Below are positions 1 through 7,824 of a stretch of 64,000 nucleotides of DNA, one piece after another. The translations under genes and the position numbers were made by a program. The stretch is from contig JAQTLM010000002.1 in assembly GCA_028714895.1 (NCBI GenBank), forward strand, positions 62,001 to 126,000, given 5' to 3'. Numbering within the stretch: position 1 is the first letter of the stretch; the number at the start of each line of letters is the position of its first letter. The notes beneath the pieces were generated by a model that made no database searches, was not told the origin of the DNA, and saw only the letters and a list, made by a program, of their open reading frames with translations. Source of the DNA: Gallionella sp. GTDB lineage: Bacteria; Pseudomonadota; Gammaproteobacteria; Burkholderiales; Gallionellaceae.

Positions 1-57
1 AAAGCAGTGGCTAAAAAGCCGGCAGCAAAATCAGCCGGCGGAATCCTGAAAGCATAA
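1..57 (+). CDS. 3' end of a Lys/Ala-rich protein (partial)
   Basis: The first 57 bases read in frame 1 as 18 codons rich in lysine and alanine (ends GGILKA) before a TAA stop. An intrinsic terminator follows, which supports this being the true end of a plus-strand gene that starts outside the window. The basic Ala/Lys tail resembles histone H1-like or DNA-binding tails, and a similar composition is seen in the DUF2934 protein at 34.2 kb. The family cannot be assigned from the tail alone. Confidence 0.55.
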   Translation, partial: KAVAKKPAAKSAGGILKA

Positions 58-71
58 TTTCGCCTCGCAGG

Positions 72-99
72 GGGCGGTTTGGCTTTCCCGCCCTTTTTT
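72..99 (+). terminator. Rho-independent terminator after the Lys/Ala-rich gene
   Basis: GGGCGG at 72-77 pairs with CCGCCC at 88-93, followed at once by a run of six T (94-99). It lies 15 bases after the stop codon of the partial gene at the left edge. Confidence 0.75.
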
Positions 100-159
100 A
101 TTTCTCAGGCGAAGCTTCAGCAACAACCTGCGTTTCACGCGGGATGTGTTTGCTCCTCC

Positions 160-1614
160 TTAAATCAGGAAGATTGTCGCCAATCCCAGAAAGATGAAGA
201 ACCCGCCACTGTCGGTAATGGCGGTGATCATTACGCTGGAGCCGATGGCCGGGTCGCGTCCCAGTTTCTGCATGGCGAGCGGGATGGCCATCCCAACGGT
301 TGCACCCACCAGCAAGTTGAGCAGCATCGCACTGGTCATCACGATGCCGAGCGCTATGCTGTGGTAGAGGAAGTAAGCGAACAATCCGGCAATACCACCC
401 CACAACAGACCATTAAATCCGCCAATCGCCAATTCCTTGAGCATCAGCCTGCGCGCATTACCCTGGGTGATTTGCCCCAGGGCCAACGAGCGGGTGATGA
501 TGGTGGTGGTTTGGTTCGCCGAGTTACCGGCAATGCCGGCAACAATCGGCATGAGTGTGGCCAGCGCGACAAATTTTTCTATCGTGCCTTCAAAGTTGCC
601 GATCACCCGTGAGGCGAAGAATGCGGTGCAAAGATTCAGTGCCAGCCATGCCCAGCGGTTTTTTGCGCTCTTCCATACCGAGGCAAAAATATCCTCCTCT
701 TCGCGCAACCCGGCCAGATTCAATACGTCACTTTCTGATTCGGTGCGGATAAAGTCCAGCACCACGTTCACCGTCACCCGCCCGACCAGTTTGCCATCCT
801 CATCTATCACCGGCGCAGAAACCAGGTCGTAGCGTTCAAAAGCCTGGGCGGCCTGCTCCGCTTTCTCTTCCGGGTGCAGTTGTATGGTGTCGGTCAGCAT
901 TAAGTCGCCGACAATTATTTCCGGTTCGTTGACCACGATGAGATTGATCGGCAGAACGCCTTTGAAATGGTCGTCACGGTCTACCACGAATACCTGATCG
1001 GTGTGATCGGGCAGCTCGTCGAAGCGGCGCAAATAGCGCGATACCACTTCCAGCGTGACGTCCTCGCGGACATGGATCATGCTGAAATCCATCAGCGCAC
1101 CGACCGAATCTTCCGAGTACGACATCGCTGCGCGCAATTGCTCGCGCTCTTCGACGGACAGCGACTTGAACACATCGCGCATCACGTTGTGAGGCAGGTC
1201 TGGGGCAAGGTCGGCGATCTCGTCAGTGTCGAGTTGTTCGGCGGCGGCGCGCAACTCTTCGCGGTTCATGGTCGCAATCAGCGACTCGCGCACCGCATCG
1301 GAAACCTCAATCAGGATGTCGCCGTCGCGCTCCGACTTGACCAGATCCCACACCAGCAAACGCTGTTCGATGGGCAGGGCTTCAAGGATATAGGCAATGT
1401 CCGCCGGGTGCAGGCTATCCAGCTTGTGGTGCAATTCGGTGAGATGTTGCTTGTGCAGCAGGGTATCGACCAACACGTGGCGATCTTCGCGCGGTATCTC
1501 TTGCCGGTGAACAACCTCTTCCACCAGTGCGTGCTTGTGCAGCAGCGATTCCACCTCCTTGAGGTGATTCTGCACATTCTCGGTGTAGTGATTTTCCCGG
1601 TTGCTGTCGGTCAT
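160..1614 (-). CDS. mgtE: Magnesium transporter MgtE
   Basis: Inner-membrane Mg2+ channel/transporter of the MgtE family, 484 residues. The order of parts is typical: an N-terminal superhelical MgtE_N domain (about residues 35-135), a pair of CBS domains that sense Mg2+ (about 140-260), and a C-terminal membrane domain of about five helices (from about 290) with the conserved ATLMPIVAGIAGNSANQ segment of the pore. The start is placed at the ATG for MTDSNRE. An in-frame upstream start would add 20 residues of non-family sequence. It is a single gene; the next gene upstream on the same strand is about 250 bp away. Confidence 0.93.
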   Translation of the reverse strand: MTDSNRENHYTENVQNHLKEVESLLHKHALVEEVVHRQEIPREDRHVLVDTLLHKQHLTELHHKLDSLHPADIAYILEALPIEQRLLVWDLVKSERDGDILIEVSDAVRESLIATMNREELRAAAEQLDTDEIADLAPDLPHNVMRDVFKSLSVEEREQLRAAMSYSEDSVGALMDFSMIHVREDVTLEVVSRYLRRFDELPDHTDQVFVVDRDDHFKGVLPINLIVVNEPEIIVGDLMLTDTIQLHPEEKAEQAAQAFERYDLVSAPVIDEDGKLVGRVTVNVVLDFIRTESESDVLNLAGLREEEDIFASVWKSAKNRWAWLALNLCTAFFASRVIGNFEGTIEKFVALATLMPIVAGIAGNSANQTTTIITRSLALGQITQGNARRLMLKELAIGGFNGLLWGGIAGLFAYFLYHSIALGIVMTSAMLLNLLVGATVGMAIPLAMQKLGRDPAIGSSVMITAITDSGGFFIFLGLATIFLI

Positions 1615-1862
1615 GACGCACGTCTCATAAATCGCGCGCCATTGTAATGAAATTGGCGTCCGGCCGTGCAGCAAATTTATACCGTAAATTCGGCAGGGCA
1701 GGATGAGCGAAGGAACGAATGCAAGATTTCTCCCTGCGGTCGGAATGGCAAGGCCTTGTCATCCAGAGCATTGCACCATCACGAATCTTGTTATCCCGAG
1801 CGCGGCGAGGGATATTGAGGTCGTTTCAAACCACAGTTAGCCAGACGAGCTATCTGATGGGG

Positions 1863-4361
1863 TTAAATTCCTGCACCGGTATCCACCCCACGTTTCCACG
1901 GGGGTTGTTGGGCGTATCGCTCAACCAGTTGCTCGAATTCCTTTACCGGAACCGGTTTGCTGAACAAATAACCCTGAAAGGCGTGGCAGCCATTCAGTTC
2001 GAGGAACTTGCGCTGTGCTTCGGTTTCCACGCCCTCGGCGATAACCGCCAGATTCATGCTCTTGGCCAGCGATATGATAATTTTGGCAATGGCCGCATCG
2101 TTGGGGTCGGTGAGCACATCGCGCACGAAGGATTGGTCAATCTTCAACTGGTACAAAGGCAGGCGTTTCAGGTAGGAGAGCGAAGAATAGCCGGTGCCGA
2201 AATCGTCCATGGAGAAGCTTATGCCCCGGGCTTTCAGTGCGGTCATTTTTGTGATGATGTCATCCACATTATCCAGCAGCAGGCTTTCGGTGATTTCCAG
2301 TTTGAGTTTCGCGGTGTCCACACCGAAATAATCGATCAATGCCAGCACCTCTTCAACGAAAGTCGGCAGGTGGAACTGTTTGGCGCTGACATTCACCGCC
2401 ACGGTGAGGTGGGCCATTTCCGGCTGCGTCGCCCAAGCCGCCAGTTGCTGACAGGCGGTTGTCATTACCCAGTGGCCTAAAGGCAGGATTAGCCCGGATT
2501 CTTCGGCAAGCGGAATGAAATCGGCAGGAGACACCATGCCGCGCTCGGGGTGCCGCCAGCGTACCAGGGCCTCGGCACCGGTCATACGGCCTGATGAATC
2601 GACTTGCCCTTGATAGTAAAGCAGGAATTGTTCCTGCTCCGAAACGGCGCGGCGCAGATCGGATTCCAGGGCGACGCGGGCGCTGACCGCAGTCTGCATG
2701 GCGGGATCGAAGAAGCGCACGGTGTCGCGCCCGTCTGCCTTGGCCTGGTACAGCGCGACATCCGCCCGCTTGAGCATTTCTTCCATCGTTTTTACCGGCC
2801 CGCGGAACAGCGTGATGCCGATGCTGGCGGTGCTATGGTGTTCGTGGCCGTTGATGAGGTAGGGGTGCCCGATAGTCTCGCATATTTTTTCTCCTACGGT
2901 TTCGGCCTGGGTGGCGGCGATCTGTTCATTGGTGTCCAGATCTTCAAGCAGGACGACGAATTCGTCACCGCCCAGCCGGGCGGTGGTGTCGCCTTCACGG
3001 ATGCAACCTTGCAGCCGGTTTGCCACTTCGACCAGCAGCAGGTCGCCGACTGCGTGGCCTTGGGTGTCATTGATACTCTTGAAATTGTCGAGGTCGATGA
3101 ACAGCAGCGCGCCCTGCCGTCCGGTGCGGACGCTCAGGGCGAGCGCCTGTTGCAGCCGGTCGAGCAGAAACCGCCGGTTGGGTAACTGGGTGAGCGTGTC
3201 ATAGAAAGCCAGGGCACAAATTTTCTCTTCCGCTTCCTTGCGCTCGGTGATATCAGAAAAAGCGCAAACATAATTCGTGATTTCACCATCTGTGCCGACA
3301 ACGGCGGTAATGGTCAGCCATTCCGGGTAGATTTCGCCATTCTTGCGCCGGTTCCATATCTCTCCTTGCCAGTAATTGTCGCGATGCAGACTTTCCCGCA
3401 TACGTGAGTAGAACTCCGTATCCTGGCGGTCGAACTTGAGCAGGGACAGAGTCTTGCCGATGGATTCTTCGGCACTATAGCCGGTCAGTTTTGTGAAAAC
3501 ACGGTTGACCCGAATAATCACCTCGTCCCGATCAGTAACGATCATGCCTTCTTCGATCTCGAAGGCAATGGCGGCAACACTCAAAGCCGTCTCGCGCTCT
3601 TCCAGCACCTTCATCATGCTATTGAAGGCATGGGCCATGTCGGCGATGTCCTTCTGCCCGGTCAGCACGGCGCGCACCTTTGATTCGCCTGCCTTGGCGC
3701 GCCCCATGCTGGCCGATAACTGGTTAAGCGGCCGCGTCATGCGGTTGGTCAGGAAGCGGATCAGGAACAGGAACAGCAGCGCGAAGGAAAACGACGTGGC
3801 CAGGTTGACAACAAAAATGTCGGTAGTCGTCTGAGACAGCGCTGCCTTGCTCATCACCACCGAAACATGGCCGAGCAACTCGGGTGCGGCTGTCTGCACA
3901 TTGAATGGCGATTCGGCAGAAGACTGTGTATACACCGGCGCAGCAAAACGCCATGCATTTCGGCTTTCCGCATCGAGAATGGCTGCGCCCTGCACCCAGT
4001 CGGCTCGCTCGACTCTAGTGGGAAATTTGGCCGGGTCGGCGTTGCCGCGTGTCAACAATGTGTGCTGGCTGACGTCGCGTATTTCCACACTGACCACGCC
4101 CGGGAAAGCCATGGTCGCATTCACCGCCTCAGCGGCATTGTCAGCCGAGGCGTAAATCAGCGCCAGGGCGCTCTGATGGGCCAGATTCTCAGTGATGCGC
4201 TGACCCTGCTCAATAAGGTTGGCGCGTACCCGCTCGTTACTCTGCCACGATCCCACCACAGAGGAAAACAGCGCCAGGAAAAGAATGCCGAGCGTGACCA
4301 TGACGTCAAGCTGGCGCTCAAAAGTGAGCTTTTGGAGAAATCCGTTGAGAATCTTCTTCAT
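1863..4361 (-). CDS. Membrane sensor with HAMP, PAS, GGDEF and EAL domains (c-di-GMP cyclase/phosphodiesterase)
   Basis: An 832-residue inner-membrane signalling enzyme. A first membrane helix (about 21-39), a periplasmic sensor region of about 140 residues and a second helix (about 182-203) are followed by HAMP, a PAS domain (about 259-375), GGDEF and EAL. The GGDEF motif is intact (RLGGDEF, about 460-466) with an RxxD inhibitory site (REGD) five residues before it, so cyclase activity with product inhibition is expected. The EAL part keeps EALVRW, NVSAKQF, LEITES and DDFGTGYSS, so phosphodiesterase activity is also expected. It starts 26 bases after the stop of the periplasmic binding-protein gene, so the two are probably co-transcribed. 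The periplasmic domain may read the state of that binding protein (inference, by analogy with NspS-MbaA of Vibrio). Confidence 0.9.
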   Translation of the reverse strand: MKKILNGFLQKLTFERQLDVMVTLGILFLALFSSVVGSWQSNERVRANLIEQGQRITENLAHQSALALIYASADNAAEAVNATMAFPGVVSVEIRDVSQHTLLTRGNADPAKFPTRVERADWVQGAAILDAESRNAWRFAAPVYTQSSAESPFNVQTAAPELLGHVSVVMSKAALSQTTTDIFVVNLATSFSFALLFLFLIRFLTNRMTRPLNQLSASMGRAKAGESKVRAVLTGQKDIADMAHAFNSMMKVLEERETALSVAAIAFEIEEGMIVTDRDEVIIRVNRVFTKLTGYSAEESIGKTLSLLKFDRQDTEFYSRMRESLHRDNYWQGEIWNRRKNGEIYPEWLTITAVVGTDGEITNYVCAFSDITERKEAEEKICALAFYDTLTQLPNRRFLLDRLQQALALSVRTGRQGALLFIDLDNFKSINDTQGHAVGDLLLVEVANRLQGCIREGDTTARLGGDEFVVLLEDLDTNEQIAATQAETVGEKICETIGHPYLINGHEHHSTASIGITLFRGPVKTMEEMLKRADVALYQAKADGRDTVRFFDPAMQTAVSARVALESDLRRAVSEQEQFLLYYQGQVDSSGRMTGAEALVRWRHPERGMVSPADFIPLAEESGLILPLGHWVMTTACQQLAAWATQPEMAHLTVAVNVSAKQFHLPTFVEEVLALIDYFGVDTAKLKLEITESLLLDNVDDIITKMTALKARGISFSMDDFGTGYSSLSYLKRLPLYQLKIDQSFVRDVLTDPNDAAIAKIIISLAKSMNLAVIAEGVETEAQRKFLELNGCHAFQGYLFSKPVPVKEFEQLVERYAQQPPWKRGVDTGAGI

Positions 4362-4387
4362 GAGCGAGTACGTTTATTGCACTGGGT

Positions 4388-5362
4388 TTATTGCTCTGGA
4401 AATGTCGTGTCGAAACCCTGCAGGTGGCCAGGATTGAGCCTCAAGTGCTTGGCAGTGCGCAGGTTGACAGCACTTTGTACGTCGCGCAATGGCATCACGC
4501 CACGCCTTCCATAGTCACCCGAGGCCAAAATGCCCTGAGCCAAACCGGCAAGACTCTTCCCCAGCGCCACGTTGTCAGGATAAAGCGAAAACAGTACGCC
4601 ACGCCGGACGTGGGCGGAATTGCTGGAAAAAACCGCGATGCCTTGCTTCCATGATTCCTGCAGCACCAAAGGCAGAATCGAGCTTTCCTCCACTGTAGTG
4701 GAATCCTGCGGTAACCATAAAACATCATGTTGGCCGTCAGCCGCAGAAAAAATTTTCTGGTAGAACCGTACCGCACCGCGCAGATCCTGCGTCTCGTACG
4801 CCACCAATTCCAGCCCTTGGGCATGAGCGGCTTCGTTGGCCAATTTCATCAGCCAGCCGTTGAAACCGGGATCGTAGACAACGAACACACGCTTCGCCGC
4901 CGGCATCAACGCCTTCAGGCGGGCAAACAGCAATGCAGGATCCGGCGACAGGCTGATCACCGGTTGTCCGCTCGCCCCGTTCTCCGGCACTGTCAACACG
5001 CCGCCCACCACCACCCTGATGCCGTTGCTCAGCACCGTTGCCGTCTTCATGCCCTGTCGGCCGAGGGCGATCACCACTTTGGTATTCTGGCGCAGCAGAC
5101 TGGCTTTCAGCCCGCCGATATCCGTGTCGGCGCGCACCGGATGATTACCTACCGGAGTGCCGACTTTATATTCGATGCCCTCGATTATTTTCGCGAATAT
5201 CCCGCGATAAGGTTCACCGATGTCGGGATAGATCACTGCGATCCCGCTTTCCTCCGCCGCCCAAGCCAGCGCCGTTGCGGCAAACAGCACGACACCCAGC
5301 AACATAACCAGCCACTTGGTTGCCGCCTTTGGGCAACCTAGTGGAATGGCTAGTAGTTTCAT
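4388..5362 (-). CDS. ABC-type periplasmic substrate-binding protein (ABC_sub_bind/PF04392-like), no transporter partners
   Basis: About 324 residues: a signal peptide with hydrophobic core VMLLGVVLFAATALA, then a two-lobed binding-protein fold (conserved-looking blocks IAVIYPDIGEPYRGIF, VVIALGRQGMK, VFVVYDPGF). No ABC permease or ATPase gene lies nearby. The neighbours are a TonB-dependent receptor upstream and a GGDEF-EAL sensor downstream, which suggests a sensory rather than a transport role. The start chosen is ATG 5362, which gives a normal signal peptide and usual family length. ATG 5428 is an alternative that would add a 22-residue leader and sit 15 bases after the receptor stop. The first 20 or so codons are made by a dispersed palindromic repeat. 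Confidence 0.8.
   Translation of the reverse strand: MKLLAIPLGCPKAATKWLVMLLGVVLFAATALAWAAEESGIAVIYPDIGEPYRGIFAKIIEGIEYKVGTPVGNHPVRADTDIGGLKASLLRQNTKVVIALGRQGMKTATVLSNGIRVVVGGVLTVPENGASGQPVISLSPDPALLFARLKALMPAAKRVFVVYDPGFNGWLMKLANEAAHAQGLELVAYETQDLRGAVRFYQKIFSAADGQHDVLWLPQDSTTVEESSILPLVLQESWKQGIAVFSSNSAHVRRGVLFSLYPDNVALGKSLAGLAQGILASGDYGRRGVMPLRDVQSAVNLRTAKHLRLNPGHLQGFDTTFPEQ
5304..5361. repeat. Palindromic coding repeat, copy 1 (in signal-peptide region)
   Basis: Shares its flanks and fold with copies at 15193-15250 and 40567-40623: ATAACCAG at one end, CTAG-TGGAATGGCTAG at the other. The stem CCACTTGGTTGCC / GGCAACCTAGTGG has a single T-T mismatch, kept in all three copies. It lies in frame in the binding-protein gene and encodes roughly LLAIPLGCPKAATKWLVM. 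Confidence 0.8.
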
Positions 5363-5442
5363 CACGGCAGCCAGCCGGCCTTTGACTTCGGCGTGACAGG
5401 TGTAAACGGGTTTGGTAGGCGAAAACATTGGGCGGTTTTCGA

Positions 5443-7509
5443 TCAGAGTTGGTGGCGCAGTTCGAAGCGCCATTCGCGCGTGGCCAGCGGCAGATCGTTG
5501 GGAATCAGACCCGGTGCCGGAGACGGCTCGCGTGCGTCGGCATTGAACAGGTTGCGCACCGTGAAGGCAAAATCCCAACCGCTGTTCTGCTTCTGGCTGC
5601 GCAGCGTGAGGTCTACGGTGTGGTAATCGGCGATGGGAAGGCGGGTATCCGACGGCTCACGCTTGCGGCCGGCGACATGGTTGAGTTGTGTGTCCAATGT
5701 CCAGCGTGGCATGAAGCGCCAGTCCGCCCGGACATAGACATGGTGCCGGGGCGCGTTGCCCGCATCCTGGTTCGTTGACTCATCGATCGAGCGTTGCTGC
5801 GCGTAGTTGCCCGACAGCCGCAGGCTTTGGCTCGCTTCCCAGGCAAGCTCGACTTCCAGGCCTTGGCCGCGCTGCTGACCGGCATTTTGTGCGGTAAAAC
5901 TGGCATCCGGGTTCCGCACGAAACGCAGGATATCCTTCATCCGGTAGTGGAACAGGTTCAGGTTTGTCTGCACGGTGCTGACAGGCTGCCAGGCGAAAGC
6001 CAGTTCCACGGATTCGATCGATTCCGGCTTGAGGTTTGGATTGCCCAGCCCCACCGGATTATTGAGGAGGTAGAGTTCGGAAAATGACGGCGGGCGGAAG
6101 GCGCGCCCATAGAGCAGCTTGCTGGTGAGGTTGTAAGCCGTTTCCCATACCAGTGCAAGGCGCGGGTTGGTGGTACCGCCAAAATCGGAATACTGATCGC
6201 GGCGCACGCCGGCGGTCAGGTACCAATCCTGGGTGAAAGCCCATTCATCCTGCACGTAGGCATGGTTCACGTTGCGGCTGTGGGGGTGCATGAAAGGAGC
6301 ACTGCCGGTTACGTCTTGCACCGATCCCAGCGGAAGTAATACCCCGGGAGCAGGCTGGGAAAAATTCTTGGTTTCCTGAATGCGATACAGGTCGTCATCC
6401 TGAGAGCCCGCGCCGAGGCGCAGCTTGTGGTTCTGCAAGCCGGTATAGGCAGCCGATAGGTTGAAGCGCAAGTGGCGCTCCCACCTGTAGGGATTGCCGA
6501 TCACGCCGTCGGGGAAGCCGGGAAAGCCGGCAGGATAAAGCGTCAAATTGAGTTGTTCGGTGAGGTAGAAATAGCTGGCCTGTGCGGTCACGTCTAGGTC
6601 TGGTGCGAAGTTCGTATTCTGATAAGTGAGGTCGGTGGAGATGCGCTCGCCGAAATAGCGCCCCTTGGGATCCAGCGCCTGCGCTGTTCCAGTGCCGGTA
6701 CCCATGTCGCGCTGCTGGTAACCGGCGCGCAGCCGCCATTGGTCGCGCGCCAGGTCGAGGCGGGTGTCGACGGCATCGCGGCCGAGGTTGACCTGCCCCG
6801 GCGCAAGGGAAAACGGCGTTGCGGACAGCGCGTCCGCGCTGATGATTTGCCGCTGGCCGTCGGTGGCGCCCACCCGCAGATAACCGGCAACGTCTAAGCC
6901 GCCCCATGTGCCGCCGTGTTGCACCCAAGCGTCGCGGCTGTTGAACGAGCCGGCGCGCAAGCCGATCTGGGTGCCGTCGATGTCGGCGGAGGTCTTGGTG
7001 ATGATGTTGATCACGCCGGAAAAAGCGTCCGCGCCGTACAGCGCGGAACCGGGGCCGCGGATCACCTCGATGCGCGCGATGTTTTCTACCGGCATGCCGC
7101 CCCAGATCAGGGAGCGGTTGCCAGTGTACACGCTGGTGATGGGAATGCCGTTTACCAGCATCAACACCTGCGGATTGTACTGGGTGTGGATGCCGCGGAT
7201 GGTATAGACCGGGTTGTAGGCAGCGCCGGAACGCGCCACATGTACGCCCGGTACCGTCTCCAGCACATCGTCCAGGTCGGCCGCGCCGATGGCTGCGATG
7301 TCTTCCGCGGTGACTACGGTGGCGACCGACGGCGCTCGCGCAATGGGTTGCCGGGCGCCGCTGGCGATGCTGACAAAAGGCTTGTCGCCGTAGGCCAGCG
7401 CCAGATCCTCTTCATCCATCTCTTGGCTGGCGCCAGCGCCAGCGCTCCATGCCACTGCCACTGCCACTGCCAGTGCCGCGACGGTGAGACGTGCAATCGA
7501 TTTATTCAT
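5443..7509 (-). CDS. TonB-dependent outer-membrane receptor (BtuB/CirA-like)
   Basis: A 688-residue outer-membrane gated barrel. A signal peptide (MNKSIARLTV... to about residue 27) and a plug domain (about 45-160) with GIPITSVYTG and IEVIRGPGSALYGADAFSG are followed by a 22-strand-type barrel in which the TonB_dep_Rec C-terminal pattern ends FELRHQL. It imports a ligand by energy from TonB-ExbB-ExbD; the ligand cannot be read from sequence. It is the first gene of a three-gene unit with a binding protein and a GGDEF-EAL sensor. The terminal residue is Leu instead of the more usual Phe/Trp. Confidence 0.92.
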   Translation of the reverse strand: MNKSIARLTVAALAVAVAVAWSAGAGASQEMDEEDLALAYGDKPFVSIASGARQPIARAPSVATVVTAEDIAAIGAADLDDVLETVPGVHVARSGAAYNPVYTIRGIHTQYNPQVLMLVNGIPITSVYTGNRSLIWGGMPVENIARIEVIRGPGSALYGADAFSGVINIITKTSADIDGTQIGLRAGSFNSRDAWVQHGGTWGGLDVAGYLRVGATDGQRQIISADALSATPFSLAPGQVNLGRDAVDTRLDLARDQWRLRAGYQQRDMGTGTGTAQALDPKGRYFGERISTDLTYQNTNFAPDLDVTAQASYFYLTEQLNLTLYPAGFPGFPDGVIGNPYRWERHLRFNLSAAYTGLQNHKLRLGAGSQDDDLYRIQETKNFSQPAPGVLLPLGSVQDVTGSAPFMHPHSRNVNHAYVQDEWAFTQDWYLTAGVRRDQYSDFGGTTNPRLALVWETAYNLTSKLLYGRAFRPPSFSELYLLNNPVGLGNPNLKPESIESVELAFAWQPVSTVQTNLNLFHYRMKDILRFVRNPDASFTAQNAGQQRGQGLEVELAWEASQSLRLSGNYAQQRSIDESTNQDAGNAPRHHVYVRADWRFMPRWTLDTQLNHVAGRKREPSDTRLPIADYHTVDLTLRSQKQNSGWDFAFTVRNLFNADAREPSPAPGLIPNDLPLATREWRFELRHQL

Positions 7510-7824
7510 GATCCCTCCCTTGGCGCACCGGAATGAGCGCCGACATCATTATATTTATGATTTATGCAATGCTCGCCCCGGTAACAGGTTTTTCATCAGC
7601 CGGGAACATCAGGTTTTGGGGGTGCATCCCGCCAACGGCGGCGGAAAATACCTTTGTGCAGCATAACCCGGCAAGGCAGATGAAACAACAGGCTGGCCGG
7701 TTTTTCCGCTGCTTCCAGGTAGCATGGCGACATGCCGGTAAGGAAAGCGGGAATACGGAAAAGACAATATTCCCGCAGAGAAAAGCCAAAATCCGCCAGA
7801 TGCGGGTATGGGTGGATCCCGCGC
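7510..7824. other. Intergenic region between the ThDP enzyme and TonB-receptor genes
   Basis: The 315 bases contain the leader and promoter region of the TonB-receptor operon. A purine-rich ribosome-binding site (GGGAGGGATC) precedes the receptor ATG. I looked for a cobalamin riboswitch because of the BtuB-like receptor but did not find the conserved B12-box pattern. No convincing gene is present. Confidence 0.5.

Noticed and set aside
967-1647. 226-codon plus-strand frame opposite mgtE
   Set aside because: Antisense shadow of a well-supported MgtE gene; biased composition reflects the other strand.
7510-7824. Possible cobalamin riboswitch upstream of the TonB-dependent receptor
   Set aside because: The conserved B12-box and GCCACTG-type core could not be found on the minus strand.
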